Shown: piece after piece, positions 24,196 to 35,730 of the stretch
Numbering within the stretch: the stretch's first letter is position 1
How the letters are laid out: each line of letters starts with the position of its first letter
Source of the DNA: Lampris incognitus
Lineage: Eukaryota; Chordata; Actinopteri; Lampriformes; Lampridae
NCBI RefSeq assembly: GCF_029633865.1
Contig: NC_079221.1
Coordinates: forward strand, 4,316,409-4,380,408
Direction of reading: 5' to 3'
Length of the DNA stretch: 64,000 bases
Notes under the pieces: generated by a model
What the model saw: only the letters and a program-made list of their open reading frames with translations
Told to the model about the DNA's origin: nothing
Databases searched by the model: none
Made by a program: the position numbers and the translations under genes

Positions 24196-24852
24196 TGTAA
24201 TCTACGTTAGTTACGCTATAAATCAACAAATATGGGTACTGCAAAGTCAGCCAGATATGGAGCTAGTGCACAACCAAGCCTAATCAATGGACACAGTGAG
24301 CTCACAATGTCTTCACACATTGTAGACTTATACAACACAATACATGCCTTTGTGGCAAGAGAGAGCTTTGTGTCAGTGCACTGATAAGTAGAAAAATAAC
24401 AACAATAATAATAACTTTATTTGTATAGCACTTTTGTAAAACAAGGTTACAAAGTGCTTTCCAAAGAAATAAAACCAGACAAGGCAAAAATAAGAATAAG
24501 ACCAAAAAAGTAAGAGTACTGACCTGGCAGGGGAGATACCCTGATCAAGAAGAGTAAAAATAAAAAAAGTATAAATAAATAAAAACAAATATCAAACATT
24601 TATAAAAGCTTTCACAGAAAGAAAAGTTTTAAGATGAGATTTAAAAGAGGCTAGAGACCTGGTGAGTCTTAGTTCAGCAGGAAGAGAGGTCCATATTGTG
24701 GGGGCTCTAACAGCAAAAGCCCGACCCCCCCTTTGTGACCAACCGAGACCTGGGAATAACCAGCAGGGCTCCACCTGCAGGTCTTAATGGTGGAGGGGGC
24801 GTATACCAGGCCGGTAAATCACACATGTATGTAGGAGTTAGACCGTTTAAGG

Positions 24853-27241
24853 CAGGGGTCGGGAACCTTTTTGACTGGGAGAGCCATAAAAGCCAAATAT
24901 TTCTAAATATATTTCATTGAGAGCCATATAGTATTTTTAACGTATAATAAATTAAATATGTCTTACTTTTAATGCGACTTCTGGTGCTGCATGGTTTTGC
25001 TGATGGCCTTGTAGTCTGGTTCATACGTGGTGAGGTTGAGCTTCATGCAGGCGTTGAGGCTTCCATCAGTTAAACGTGAGCGTAGGTTGGTCTTAATGTT
25101 CCTCATATGCGAGAAAGACTGTTCACATGCATATGTAGAGCCAAACATGGTCAATACGGCAATACTCACACGCTGCATTGTGTGGTATGTCACAGGAAGC
25201 TCGTTCCAAGTTTTAAGAATCAGCTGGTCTTCAGGTTGAAGATTTTTAATTTCTGTCCACTTGTGTTCCCTCGCCAGCTCTGCTCGCTGTCGCGCAAGAC
25301 TTTCCAACTCTCCATTAAGTGACTTGAACTTACTCATCCACATGTCTGATGCCTTCAGGTCAGCAACTTCCAGCTCAAAGTCTCCGATAGAGACCCCGGG
25401 GATGCATGTCAGGTCGATTTTGTCCACTGCACACTCATGTGGATGAGTGATGAACTTGAAAAGACCAGTGCGCGCACGAAATTCTCCAAAACGTGCTTTG
25501 AATGACTGCAGGAGATTGAACGTAAAGCCAGCTAGCTGCTGGAGATCCAGATGTTGAGTGGAGTCACTTGCTAAGCATGCATCTCTAAATTGTTGCAGTC
25601 TTTCAATGTGCAGAAGACGACCTGTTTCAATGTCCCTGAGAAAGACTTCCAGCTTGCTTTCAAATGCAAACACTGCTTGTTGAAGGGATGAGATTGTATT
25701 TCCAATACCTTGCATTTTCACATTGAGCTGGTTCAGATGGCCAGTTATGTCCACGAGATAGTGAAACTGCAGGAGCCAGTCAGTGTTGTCTAGCTCAGGA
25801 TGCTTGACGCCTTTCATTTCAAGAAAAGTCCGGATTTCACTCAGGCAAGCTGCAAAACGGCTGAGCACCTTCCCCCTTGACAACCAACGCACGTTGCTGT
25901 GTAAAAGCAGACCGGGATAATGATTCCCAACTTCTTCTAACAGAGCTTTAAACTGGCGATCATTTAAAGCTCGGTCAACAATAAAGTTGACCACTCGAAT
26001 GACCAGAGACATCACCTCGCCAAGCTCCTGGCCACACGTCTGAGCGCAAAGCGCCTCCTGGTGCAGGATGCAATGAAAACTTAGGATGGCTCTCTTTTCA
26101 TGTTCACGGAGAAGCGCTACAAATCCTTTGTTCTTCCCCAACATACAGGGTGCACCATCAGTACAGACAGAAATAAGTTTATCCATCGGTAGTTTTTTTT
26201 CTTTAGCAAACTTCATGAAGGACGTGAATAAATCCTCTCCTCTTGTTGTCCCTTTCATTGGCAAAACAGCCAAGCTTTCCTCACGCAGTGTGTCACCTGC
26301 AGCATACCTGGCAATGATACTGCACTGAGATAGATGGCTAACGTCTGTTGACTCATCTAACGCGAGAGAAAAGTATGTCCCGGCGTTTATGTCCTTAATT
26401 TGTGTTTCCTCGACTTGATTTGCCATCATGATGCTACGATCGTGCACAGTTCTTGCTGACAGGGGCATGTCTTTTATTCGTTTGATTATCTTGTCTTTAT
26501 TTGGGAAGTCATCAAACAGTTCATTGGCCACATCAAGCATGAATGTTTTGGCATACTCGCCATCTGTGAATGACTTTCCATTCCTTACTATTGCCAAAGC
26601 CCCCGCAAAGCTAGCGGAATTCCCGTCACCTTGCTTGGTCCACACACGTCGTTGCTGCTGACTCGTCTGCACTCTCCGCTGTAGCTCCTCGCATGCCCTT
26701 TTCCTGCTGTCCCCCGCTGGAGATTTCGATGCAAATGAAGCATGGTGCGTATCGAAGTGCCGCTTTATATTTGACCGTTTCATCGATGCAATTTTATCAT
26801 TGCATATTAGACATACCGCAGATCCTGCTCTCTCCACAAATGCAAATTCCTCTGTCCACGCAGCCTGGAATGCACGGTAATCATCGTCTTTTTTTCTTTT
26901 CGCCATCTTTTCCGTTACAAGGGTTGAAGCGGATAAACTAGTTGGCTATCTGATAAAATTGATTTCTTCACCTTTACAATGACCCGGACATGCTCGCGAG
27001 CCATTGGTTCCCGACCCGACCCACGGGTGACCCGTGACCCGTGAAATTTATCTTCAAAACTAATTTCTGTTTACTTTAAAATGACACAGTATTATTAAGA
27101 AATATCACAAGTATTTTAAAATCAGTTCCAAACTGATTTTTTTGAAAAAAAAATAATTTTCAACTCAAAATTGTCTGGGAGCCATATGCCGTCACCGGAA
27201 GAGCCATATATGGCTCGCGAGCCATAGGTTCCCGACCGCTG
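24853..27241 (-). mobile_element. hAT transposon, apparently complete
   Basis: 2389 bp. Terminal inverted repeats CAGGGGTCGGGAACCT (left) and CAGCGGTCGGGAACCT (right, reverse complement) differ at one base. A perfect 8-bp TSD GTTTAAGG lies at 24845-24852 and 27242-27249, as expected for hAT. It carries one uninterrupted transposase gene. Subterminal motifs GAGCCATA recur near both ends. Inserted in an L2 LINE on the same strand. Confidence 0.95.
24969..26906 (-). CDS. hAT-family transposase, 645 aa, intact
   Basis: Single-exon ORF filling the hAT element; catalyses cut-and-paste transposition in the nucleus. BED-like zinc finger with C32, C35, H50, H54/H55 (CLICNDKIASMKRSNIKRHF). RNase H-like catalytic core with D184 (LALDESTDVS) and D250 (CTDGAPCMLG), the CxxH pair C279/H282 (FHCILHQEAL), and the C-terminal hATC dimerisation region with catalytic Glu in ACEQSFSHMRNIKTNLRSRL. 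It resembles the transposase-like halves of GTF2IRD2/ZBED-type proteins. Length is usual for the family. No stop or frameshift, so it may be active or recently active; a domesticated gene is less likely because TIRs and TSD are intact. Confidence 0.93.
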   Translation of the reverse strand: MAKRKKDDDYRAFQAAWTEEFAFVERAGSAVCLICNDKIASMKRSNIKRHFDTHHASFASKSPAGDSRKRACEELQRRVQTSQQQRRVWTKQGDGNSASFAGALAIVRNGKSFTDGEYAKTFMLDVANELFDDFPNKDKIIKRIKDMPLSARTVHDRSIMMANQVEETQIKDINAGTYFSLALDESTDVSHLSQCSIIARYAAGDTLREESLAVLPMKGTTRGEDLFTSFMKFAKEKKLPMDKLISVCTDGAPCMLGKNKGFVALLREHEKRAILSFHCILHQEALCAQTCGQELGEVMSLVIRVVNFIVDRALNDRQFKALLEEVGNHYPGLLLHSNVRWLSRGKVLSRFAACLSEIRTFLEMKGVKHPELDNTDWLLQFHYLVDITGHLNQLNVKMQGIGNTISSLQQAVFAFESKLEVFLRDIETGRLLHIERLQQFRDACLASDSTQHLDLQQLAGFTFNLLQSFKARFGEFRARTGLFKFITHPHECAVDKIDLTCIPGVSIGDFELEVADLKASDMWMSKFKSLNGELESLARQRAELAREHKWTEIKNLQPEDQLILKTWNELPVTYHTMQRVSIAVLTMFGSTYACEQSFSHMRNIKTNLRSRLTDGSLNACMKLNLTTYEPDYKAISKTMQHQKSH

Positions 27242-27730
27242 GTTTAAGGCCTTAAAAGAGAATAAACTTTTAAAATCAATGTGAAATATAACAGGGAGCC
27301 GGTGTAGGGAGGCGAGCACAGGAGTGATGTGGTCACGCCTCTTTGTCCCAGTAATGAGCCAAGCAGCGGCGTGTAGTACCAACTGGAGACAGTGGAGGGA
27401 GCCCTTGTTGATACTCGAGTAATGCGCGTTGCAATAGTCAAGCTGAGAATAGATAAAGCATGTACGACTTTTTGCAGATCGGCAGCTGATAAAAATGATC
27501 TAATTTGGGAGATTAGCTTGAGCTGGAGAAAGCACGGCTGAACAACATGTTTGATTTGATTATCAAAACCGAGGTTAGACTCGAATATTACCCCAAGACT
27601 CCCAGCAGCCTGCTGAAGACTACCTGACAGACCACCAAGATTAGCACCAAAAGGGCTGATGGAATTTGGGGGACTAAACAGAATGACCTCAGACTTATCA
27701 TCATTGAATTTAAGAAAAATTTTGGACATC

Positions 27731-27950
27731 CATCCGTCCATTATCCAAACCGCTTATCCCGCTCTCAGGGTCGCGGGATGCTGGGGTCTATCCCAGCAGT
27801 CATTGGGCAGCAGGCGGGGAGACACCCGGGACCATTCTGCCGGTTGGGCTTTGTATTGTCCTCCCACATTGTTGGTCGTTATCGTGACGTACTTGACGTC
27901 CACAGGGGCAGAGTGCTTTCAGTTTTGGTTCCTCGGGAAGCCATACCTAA
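27731..27950 (-). mobile_element. DANA-type SINE fragment with extra sequence, in the L2
   Basis: CCATCCGTCCATTATCCAAA to GGAGACACCCGGGACC (27731-27835), then about 115 bp of unknown origin. Imperfect TSD ATTTTGGACATCC / ATTTTTGGATATCC on the two sides. The L2 frame resumes after it. Confidence 0.7.
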
Positions 27951-28021
27951 TTTTTGGATATCCAGGATTTAATTTCAGAGAGGCAAGTTATGAGATTTGC
28001 TAGGACGCTAGGATCTGTGGG

Positions 28022-28446
28022 GGGGGGGGGGTTGTTGTCCCCCCCCCTTTTTCTCCCCAATTCTATCCAGCCAATTGCCCCTCTCTTCCGAGCCGTCCCA
28101 GTCTCTGCTCCACCCCCTCTGCCGATCCGGGGAGGGCTGCAGACTACCACATGCCTCCTCCCATACATGTGCCGCTTCTTTTCACCTGACGGTCTGGGGT
28201 TTCACTGGGGGGGGAGGTAGCGCATGGGAGGATCACGCTATTCCCCCCAGTTCCCCCTCCCCCCCGAACAGGCGCCCTGACTGACCAGAGGAGGCAGCGA
28301 ACAGGACACATACCCACATCCAGCTTCCCACCCGCAGACACGGCCAAATGTGTCTGCATGACTAAGCCGGAGGTAACACGGGGATTCGAACTGACGATCC
28401 CCGTGTTGGTAGGCAACGGAATAGACCGCTACGCTACCCGGACATT
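28022..28446 (-). mobile_element. Abundant tRNA-derived SINE, copy 6
   Basis: Minus orientation, inside the L2 LINE next to its YADD motif. 11-bp TSD GGATCTGTGGG at 28011-28021 and 28447-28457. Confidence 0.9.
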
Positions 28447-29335
28447 GGATCTGTGGGTTTTAGGGGCATGTATAACTGAGTGTCATCAGCATAGAAATGA
28501 TAAAACACAAGCTTATTCACTACTAACAACAAAGTGCGTCGATAACCACAAAGAGCGAAACCTTGGTGTCAGCGCACAGCAGCTTATCACACACCAGACA
28601 CAGAGCCAGGACCAGGATCTCACCCTTCCCCTGGGTGTAAGATCCTGCAGGTCAGGGGCTGGTTTCCCATTAGCGACCACAGCTCTTTTTTACTCATTAA
28701 ACAATGCTGAAAATCTTTTTAAGTAAGAAATAGCGGTGCTGACCGCTGCCACTGCGGACCGCTAGGGGCTGGGCGTGGAGTGAGAAGGTGTGGATGTCAC
28801 GTGACAAGGAAGAGCTGAGGCTGGGTCGGTCTTTGCCTCATCACTGATCATTCAACACAGCGTGAGAACCAACTAAGCGTACGCAAAATGTTGCCTTTGC
28901 CTGCAGAAACCTGCAGACGGGGTGCAGACAGCCTCTGCCTCAGCCCGTGGCCTTAAAGCTCCGGCCTTCAGGACCTGTAGGTTTTCGGAGCGAGCTGTGG
29001 CAAAGGAATATATCACACTTTTAGAACAACTATTCTGACTAGTTTTACTGGCTTATTTGTAATGCTGAGACAAATTATGAATGGTAAAAATTCAAAATAA
29101 ATGAAAATATGAACATGAAGAACTAGTCAGTAAATACTATCATCTAAACTCAACATTTCCTTTTAGCTTTGGCGAGGCACTGGCTACCCTGACCGCACAT
29201 CACTGCTTGATGAGCAGCGTGGCGTCTTGCAGGGCACCTCCGCCATCCATTTACGAACGTGTGTGTGAATGGGTCAATGTGAGGCGTACACCGTGAAGTG
29301 CTCTGAGTGGTCGGCAAACTAGAAAAGTGTTATAT

Positions 29336-29704
29336 GGGCGTCCAGGTAACGTGGCGGTCTATTCCGTTGCCTACCAACACGGGGATCGCCGGATTGAATC
29401 CCCGTGTCTGCGGGTGGGAAGCCGAATGTGGGTATGTGTCCTGGTCACTGCACTAGCGCCTCCTCTGGTCGGTCAGGGTGCCTGTTCGGGGGCGGGGAAT
29501 AGCGTGATCCTCCCGTGTGCTACGTCCTCCAGGTGAAATTCCTCACTGTCAGGTGAAAAGCAGCGGCTGGTGATTCCACATGTATGGGAGGAGACATGTG
29601 GTAGTCTGCAGCCCTCCCCGGATCACCAGAGGGGGTGGAGCGGAGACCAGGACGGCTCGGAAGAGTGGGGTAGTTGGGCAAGTACAATTGGGGAGAAAAA
29701 AAAT
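29336..29704 (+). mobile_element. Abundant tRNA-derived SINE, copy 7
   Basis: Plus orientation. GGGCGTCCAGGTAACGTGGC to ACAATTGGGGAGAAAAAAAA; lacks a stretch after the B box. Target-site duplication not clear. Confidence 0.88.
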
Positions 29705-30611
29705 TGCTATACAAATGCAGCCATTTACATTTTAGCCAAGTTGCCTGCAGGGACTGACTGGTTAAAGTATCTGGGAAGGAGAGTGTAAATGAACAATTCC
29801 GTTAAATTAAAAAAAGGTATGATTGTATGATTAATTTTCATTTCAAGATCCACTACCTCGTCAGACGAAACAACTGTTTCAGAGATGTGTAAATGAAGCG
29901 AGTGAAAAGCGCTAACTGTCCATTAATAACGTACATCCTGGTCACGAATCATGCCACATCTCTTAGAAAGCGCAGCAAGCCTGAGGACCCCCCCCTCCCC
30001 CCGTCCCAGAGAGTCAGGTTAAGACAATCATGTGCATCAAGTGAACAGTTTCACGCCACTGCTGCTGCGTAATTGCGGATTCCTCACGGCCAGCGATTCT
30101 CCGCCGCGCGTCGAAAAGGAGAACTCATGTTGACGTGAATAAAACGCATCGGTGTGCGACTGTAAACACCGACACATTTCTACTCGGGTAAAGTTTGTTG
30201 TGAGTCATTGTAATTGCAGCTGCGTACCGTAGGGTTTGAGTCAGGGCCTTCAGTAACGAACTGCACCCCCCCCCCACACACACACACATGCCTCATATGG
30301 GTACCGATACAGCCAACACGGCCTCATACAAAATACACTGTCGTGCACTGTATGTACGACTGGATCAACACCAGCAAGACGGCTGCTCTTCAACAACCAC
30401 AACGCACACCACTGTGCACTACGGCAGCATCACCATCACATCTTCCTTTGTATCACTTAGCAACATGATTGCACACACACACCACATGGCACAAAAACAA
30501 CTAGAAGAGGGCAGATCTCTGCCAGGCGGAGCCCCCCCTTCTCCGGTGCCATGACTTGGCGACAAACCACCCCCTTTCTCGCCCACTGGCAGAAGGAGCC
30601 CTTACGTGTTT

Positions 30612-31049
30612 TTTTGTTTTACCCCCCCCCCTTTTCTCTCCGGTTGTATCAGGCCAATGACCCCACTCTTCCGAGCCCTCCCGGTCGCTATTCCGCCCCC
30701 TCTGCTGATCCGGGGAGGGCTGCAGACTACCACATGCCTCCTCCATACATGTGGAGTCACCAGCTGCTTCTTTTCACCTGAAAGTGAGGAGTTTCACCAG
30801 GGGGAGGTAGCACGTGGGAGGATCACGCTGTTCCCCCCCTCCAGCCCCCCGAACAGGCGCCCCGACCGACCAGAGGAGGCACTAGTGCAGCGACCAGGAC
30901 ACATACCCACATTCGGCTTCCCGCCCACAGACACGGCCAGTTGTGTCTTTAGGGACGCCCGACCAAGCCGGAGGTAACACGGGGATTCGAACCGGGATCC
31001 TCGTGTTGGTAGGCAACGGAATAGACCGCTACGCTACCCGGATGCCCGG
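30612..31049 (-). mobile_element. Abundant tRNA-derived SINE, copy 8
   Basis: Minus orientation. TSD of about 14 bp with one difference (GCCCTTACGTGTTT ending at 30611, GCCCTTATGTGTTT at 31050-31063). Confidence 0.9.
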
Positions 31050-31063
31050 GCCCTTATGTGTTT

Positions 31064-32876
31064 AAACGTTGCAGTTTTGGTGATATAAAACGAGTGTAGC
31101 CGAATGACTCATTCATTCTAAAGCAATAAAACAGCGGTAAGAAAACATAGCTCATGTGTTATTGTAGCTACCGAAATGATTTCCAGCTGTGACTGTGATT
31201 AATTCTACTCTTGAAGCTTCATTTTTATAGCAGGGTTTTAACACTAGAGTCTATGACACCGCCGCGTCTAATCCCCCTCATGATGTCAGTTAAACAAACA
31301 TGGTCGCGAGGTGAATAAAGCAAACTATTGTTGGTTCATCCATGGTTCCCCCTGTGTGAATGATTCGCTGACTTGCGAAATACGATCAACGTCTCGTTTA
31401 CCTTCAACACTCATACCTGAGCTAAAGCAGCAGCGCGCAGCATTGGTTGAATGAGCTAGAGGGTGAAAGAGGAGAGGGAGCGGCGACAGTGAGAATAAAT
31501 ATTTTCCAAAGGTTTTTAATCGCCGCAACCACGAGAGGTTCTTGATCACACAGTTGTAACTGTGCACCAAAAGATTTGGACTGATAGGTCCAGTAGTTTG
31601 CGAGATTAGCTGTGGACAGACGCACACAAACACACACAAACACATAATCCCCTCCAGGCTACCTGCTGAGATAACAAACAAGTTTCCACGGTTGATGTAA
31701 CGTTCACCAGTCACTCGCGCAACTTGAACAAATTCAGTATTGTCACAATATTATCAGTGCACCGCCTTCAATTCAGTAAGAAAGATCTGCGCACCAACCT
31801 GAAGTTGAAGTTCCCCCTCACTTGAGAGACTCATGGCAGCCGTCTCTCGCAGAATTCCTCCAGTAACTTCGACTGTTGGGGAGCTCGTGTAAAACCAAAT
31901 GCAGACGATCCAACCAAATTTTCAAAAACACGAAGTAGATCGGCAACAAGATCATCAATATGCGTGACTGTGGCGGCCATTGCGCTTAGTTCACTCACAA
32001 CCTGCCAAAGGCTCAAGTTCAAAGTTGATGACAGCACCAGGGCTAGCACCAACACATCGCAGGGCCCCGGGGCAGGCGTTCTGTCACTACACATCAAAAT
32101 GTGATTGGCTGATGATATGGTCACTCAAAGTTGTCATCAGTTTGCAGCTTCGGGCTTCGACGAAAGGCTAGTAATGCAAACTAGTGCTGGTCCAAGGAGC
32201 TGTGATGTGTTTAGATGACATGGGAAATCCCTGCTCAGCCCGTCAGTAATTGAATTCAGACACATTTCAGGCACACTTCAATTTCACTATGAAAAACACA
32301 TTATGATTTTGATTTTGACAGGGCCAGCAGAGAAGGCCCTGATGGCCCTGTCAGCCCACCACTGTGTAATTGTGTACAAATAGCCATGATTCAGCAGCAG
32401 CACTTGAAACAGACTCTTGCAGCGTTTGAAGATCCTGTTGCCACGCAACAGTCCATACCCATTGTCAGGTAGCCTACTCCAGCCTTACAATACCACTCAG
32501 CGAGTCCAGACATGAATAACAGCCACCGCTGGCCATTTTCCCATGTTAATTATGTCCGTCTGGCGTAGATAATGACTATTCTAATTATCCATTAACTATA
32601 ACTTCCTCCTCCTCTTTCATCTGTTTCTATCTGCAGATGTCTGTCATTTTTCTAAGACTTGCTCCGTATCGACAGGCAAATTAATGAGAACGGATTGCTG
32701 CCATTGATAGCACCATGAATTACACATCACTTGCAACTGCATCTGCCCCATCTCAAGGTCCGAAATGATACTGAGCGAATGATATCACAGTCTAAACACG
32801 CCCATAAAGTTTTGCGGCCGAGTGCAATTTGACCTTGTTTTGTGTCTGACTGCAATTATCACAGTAGATCAAGCTC
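31064..32876. other. cers6 intron 3, possible old DNA-transposon pieces
   Basis: No coding family recognised. Near 32318-32358 GACAGGGCC ... GGCCCTGTC forms a short inverted repeat, and AAAATGTGATTGGCTGAT (about 32095-32115) has the look of a hAT MITE interior. Boundaries cannot be fixed. Confidence 0.35.
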
Positions 32877-33185
32877 AATGGGCCTCATTCATCAATCATT
32901 CATACATACAAATTTGTTCTTACCGCATCCATGGATTTTTTTAGCCCTGAACTTTGTCTGAGAGACCAGTGTAGAACCTGGGTAACCCCTGAATTTAGAC
33001 ACCAATTGGCTAACACTGATGTCTTTGTAAGCCTGGGTGATTACAATAGATGTTAGGGGAAAGGAATCACAAATAACCATCAGGCTTTGCTTCTGACTGT
33101 CAGACAATCTTGAGAGCTAAAAAAATCCCATGGGTTTCTAAGAACAAATTTGTATATACAAACAATTGATGTATAAGGCCCATTG
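32877..33185. mobile_element. MITE, about 309 bp
   Basis: Ends CAATGGGCCTCATTCATCAA and, reversed, CAATGGGCCTTATACATCAA. Inner match ACAAATTTGTTCTTA lies about 45 bp inside each end. No coding capacity; GGGCC ends suggest a PIF/Harbinger-like origin, not certain. Confidence 0.8.
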
Positions 33186-33384
33186 TCATCCTTAATGTCA
33201 TCAAGCATAGCAATAATTGTCAGACGTGGCAAACTATCTGCGAATGACTTCAGTCTCAGTTAAATCAAAAAGTGATATTCTCCTTGGAAATATCCACTCA
33301 TGAGCACGCCTGACATGACAATGCCATCACCTAGCTACAATCACTGCTGCCATGATCACTGGAAAGTCTGGGCGTCGGTTACTA

Positions 33385-34380
33385 CAACCTTCTCTACACC
33401 CTACGGAGGAAACTCATTCCAGCTGCTTGTATCCGCGATCTCACACTTTCAGTCACCACCCAAAGCTCATGACCATAGGTGAGGGTTGGAATGAAGATTG
33501 ACTGGTAAATTGAAAGCTTTGCCTTCCAGCTCAGCTCCCTCTTCACCACAACGGTCCGGTACAACATCTGCATTACTGCTGATGTTACACTAATCCGCCT
33601 GTTAATTCCCCGCTCCATCCTACCCTCACTCGTGAACATGACCCCGAGATACTTGAACTCCTTCACTTGAGGCAACAACTCATCCCCAACCCGGAGGGAG
33701 CAATCCAATATTTTCCAGTAGAGAACCATGGCCTCAGACTTGGAGGTGCTGACTCTCATCCCGGCCATTTCACACTCAGCTGCAAACCGCCCCAGTGCGT
33801 GCTGGAGGTCACGTTCTGATGAAGCCAACAAAACCACATCATCTGCAAAGAGCAGAGATGCAATTCTGAGGTTCCCAAAATGGACACACTCTTCACCTTG
33901 GCTGTGCCTTGAGATCCTGTCCACGAATATCAAAAACAGAATCGGAGGTAAGGGACAACCTTGGCGGGGTCCAACACCCACAAAAAAGTGTTTGACTTTG
34001 TGCCAAGAATACAGTCGCAGCGCTCACTGTGGTTATACAAGGACCGGACGGCTTGTAGCAACTGCCCCGGTACACCGTACTCCCGCAGTACCCCCCACAG
34101 AGTGCCCTGGGGTACACGGTCGTAAGCCTTCTCCAAGTCCACAAAACACATGTATGCTGGTGAAACTCCCATGCGCCCCCTCAGGACTTCCACAAGGGTA
34201 AAGAGTTGGTCCGTTGTTCCACAGCCAAGATGGAATCTGCATTGTTTCTCCTGGATCCGAGGTTCAACAATTGGTCGGAGCCTCCTTTCCCACACCCCAG
34301 AGTAGGCTTTCCCAGGGAGACTGAGCAGTGCAATGCCCCGATAACTGGAGCACACCCTCCGGTCCCCTTGTTTAAACATG
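33385..34380 (-). mobile_element. RTE-like LINE internal fragment (reverse transcriptase)
   Basis: Minus-strand frames read FKQGDRRVCSSYRGIALLSL, YMCFVDLEKAYDRVPQGTLW, VGPRQGCPLPPILFLIFVDR, the catalytic LLFADDVVLLASS, and KLSIYQSIFIPTLTYGHELW. These are in two frames with a break near 33960. Truncated at both ends (no endonuclease, no 3' UTR). Same family as the element at 51724-54936. Confidence 0.9.
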
Positions 34381-34598
34381 AAAAATGCTGTAACTTGTGG
34401 TTACAAAAAGACCCCACTGATAGACAACTTGTTACAAGTCCAGCCATGCTGATGCCGTGTTCTAATACGTCTGTGCCCACTGACATATGTCCTGGAATAG
34501 ACATATGTTACTTTTCATTGCAAAAGCCATTGAATATGTTCAGAATCACCTGTCAACAATAAAAGACTATATCATTACCAGCAAGGACTTGGGTGCTA

Positions 34599-34649
34599 AA
34601 TCTAGTGGTCAATGTCCTGTAATCATTACAGGACATTGACTACTAGATT
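34599..34649. repeat. Near-perfect 25-bp hairpin
   Basis: AATCTAGTGGTCAATGTCCT pairs with AGGACATTGACTACTAGATT with one mismatch and almost no loop (centre TGTAATCATTACA). Confidence 0.92.
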
Positions 34650-34974
34650 ATTATCCCCCGCCGAAATGTAACTGACTGTCATATATACTGTACATATGTA
34701 ATCAACCCCCCGTCCCCCCGTGCCGATCCCAGCGGATAAGCCCAGGGCTGAATTTCTTTCCCAGTACAACCCTGCGGTGTCTTTTTGTCTTATTTGTGCA
34801 GGTTTCGCGGCCGCAAAAGCAAGCCTTTTGTGAATTCACCAGTGACTGTTTTGTCAGAGTGACTGTTATTTGGGGTGCTTTAACTCATGCCTCTTAGCAC
34901 TCTGCAGACCAATCGTGTTTTTGCTAGTAAGAGATTGCAATTTTTTGCAATTGAATTGAGGCTCTGCGGTTCTA

Positions 34975-35610
34975 ATAACCATTCCAATTGTGACTAGTAT
35001 CTATTTCAGTTTTACTAGTAACTATTCATTAGATACTAGTTAGGACTAGAGCTTATTCTTTAGTTACTAGTAACTATTCCAATAGTAACTATTTCAGTTT
35101 TACTAGCCACTATTCATTAAATCCCAGCACCTATTTACCAGTACCTCATTATTAGTTACTAGTAACTATTCCAATTGTTGCTAGTAATATTTTTAATCTT
35201 ACTAGTAACTATTTCTGTTGTACTCGTCATTGGTAATGACTAGTTAAAATGACTAATTGATAGTTCAACATTCTTACTTGTAGCAAGAAAAATGCACTAG
35301 TAACAATTATAATAGTTACTAATAACTAATAAATAGGTACTAGTGTCTAATTAACAGTCATTAGTAAAACTGAAATAGTTACTAGTAACTATTGGAATAG
35401 TTACTAGTTAGCCCACTGAGGCAAATTTGTGATATTGGGCTATACAAATAAAATTGATTTGATTTTGATTTGAACTAAAGAATGAGTACTAGTATCTAAT
35501 AAATAGTTACTAGTAAAATTGAAATAATACTAGTCACGGTTAGTTTAGTGACTAGTAGCCAAAGAATAAGCACTAGTAACTTTAGAATAGTTACGAGTAA
35601 GTCTTGAGGA
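34975..35610. repeat. ACTAGT-rich imperfect palindrome
   Basis: At least 15 copies of ACTAGT, mostly as TTACTAGTAACTATT variants. The left half (to about 35260) and right half (from about 35280) are related in inverted order, for example ATTTCAGTTTTACTAGTAAC against GTTACTAGTAAAACTGAAAT types. A LINE/SINE tail with TGAGGCAAATTTGTGATATT sits at about 35418-35475. Confidence 0.8.
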
Positions 35611-35730
35611 AGAAATGTTAAAATGGCTTGCCATAGTGGCCTGCTGGTCCGGTCTAGTCAAAAATAAACTGGATTTTGCTGTATCAAATTAAAAAAAAAC
35701 AAAAAAAAAAACAGTACAGAAGAAATACGT

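Larger units (their letters stand above)
24401..28700 (-). mobile_element. L2-type LINE, minus strand, carrying three nested insertions
   Basis: Reading on the minus strand: reverse-transcriptase catalytic motif FYADDTQLYMPLKP at about 28458-28500, LITCLSEIKSWISKN (about 27955-28005), FLKFNDDKSEVILFSP (about 27660-27720), then HITPVLASLHRLPV and SLFSFKALN up to 27250. It resumes at 24852 and ends GRAFAVRAPTIWTSLPAELR (24592-24720). The 3' tail at 24401 is the AATAAAGTTATTATTATT type. Interrupted by a hAT transposon and two SINEs. Frameshifts and stops show it is dead. Confidence 0.85.
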
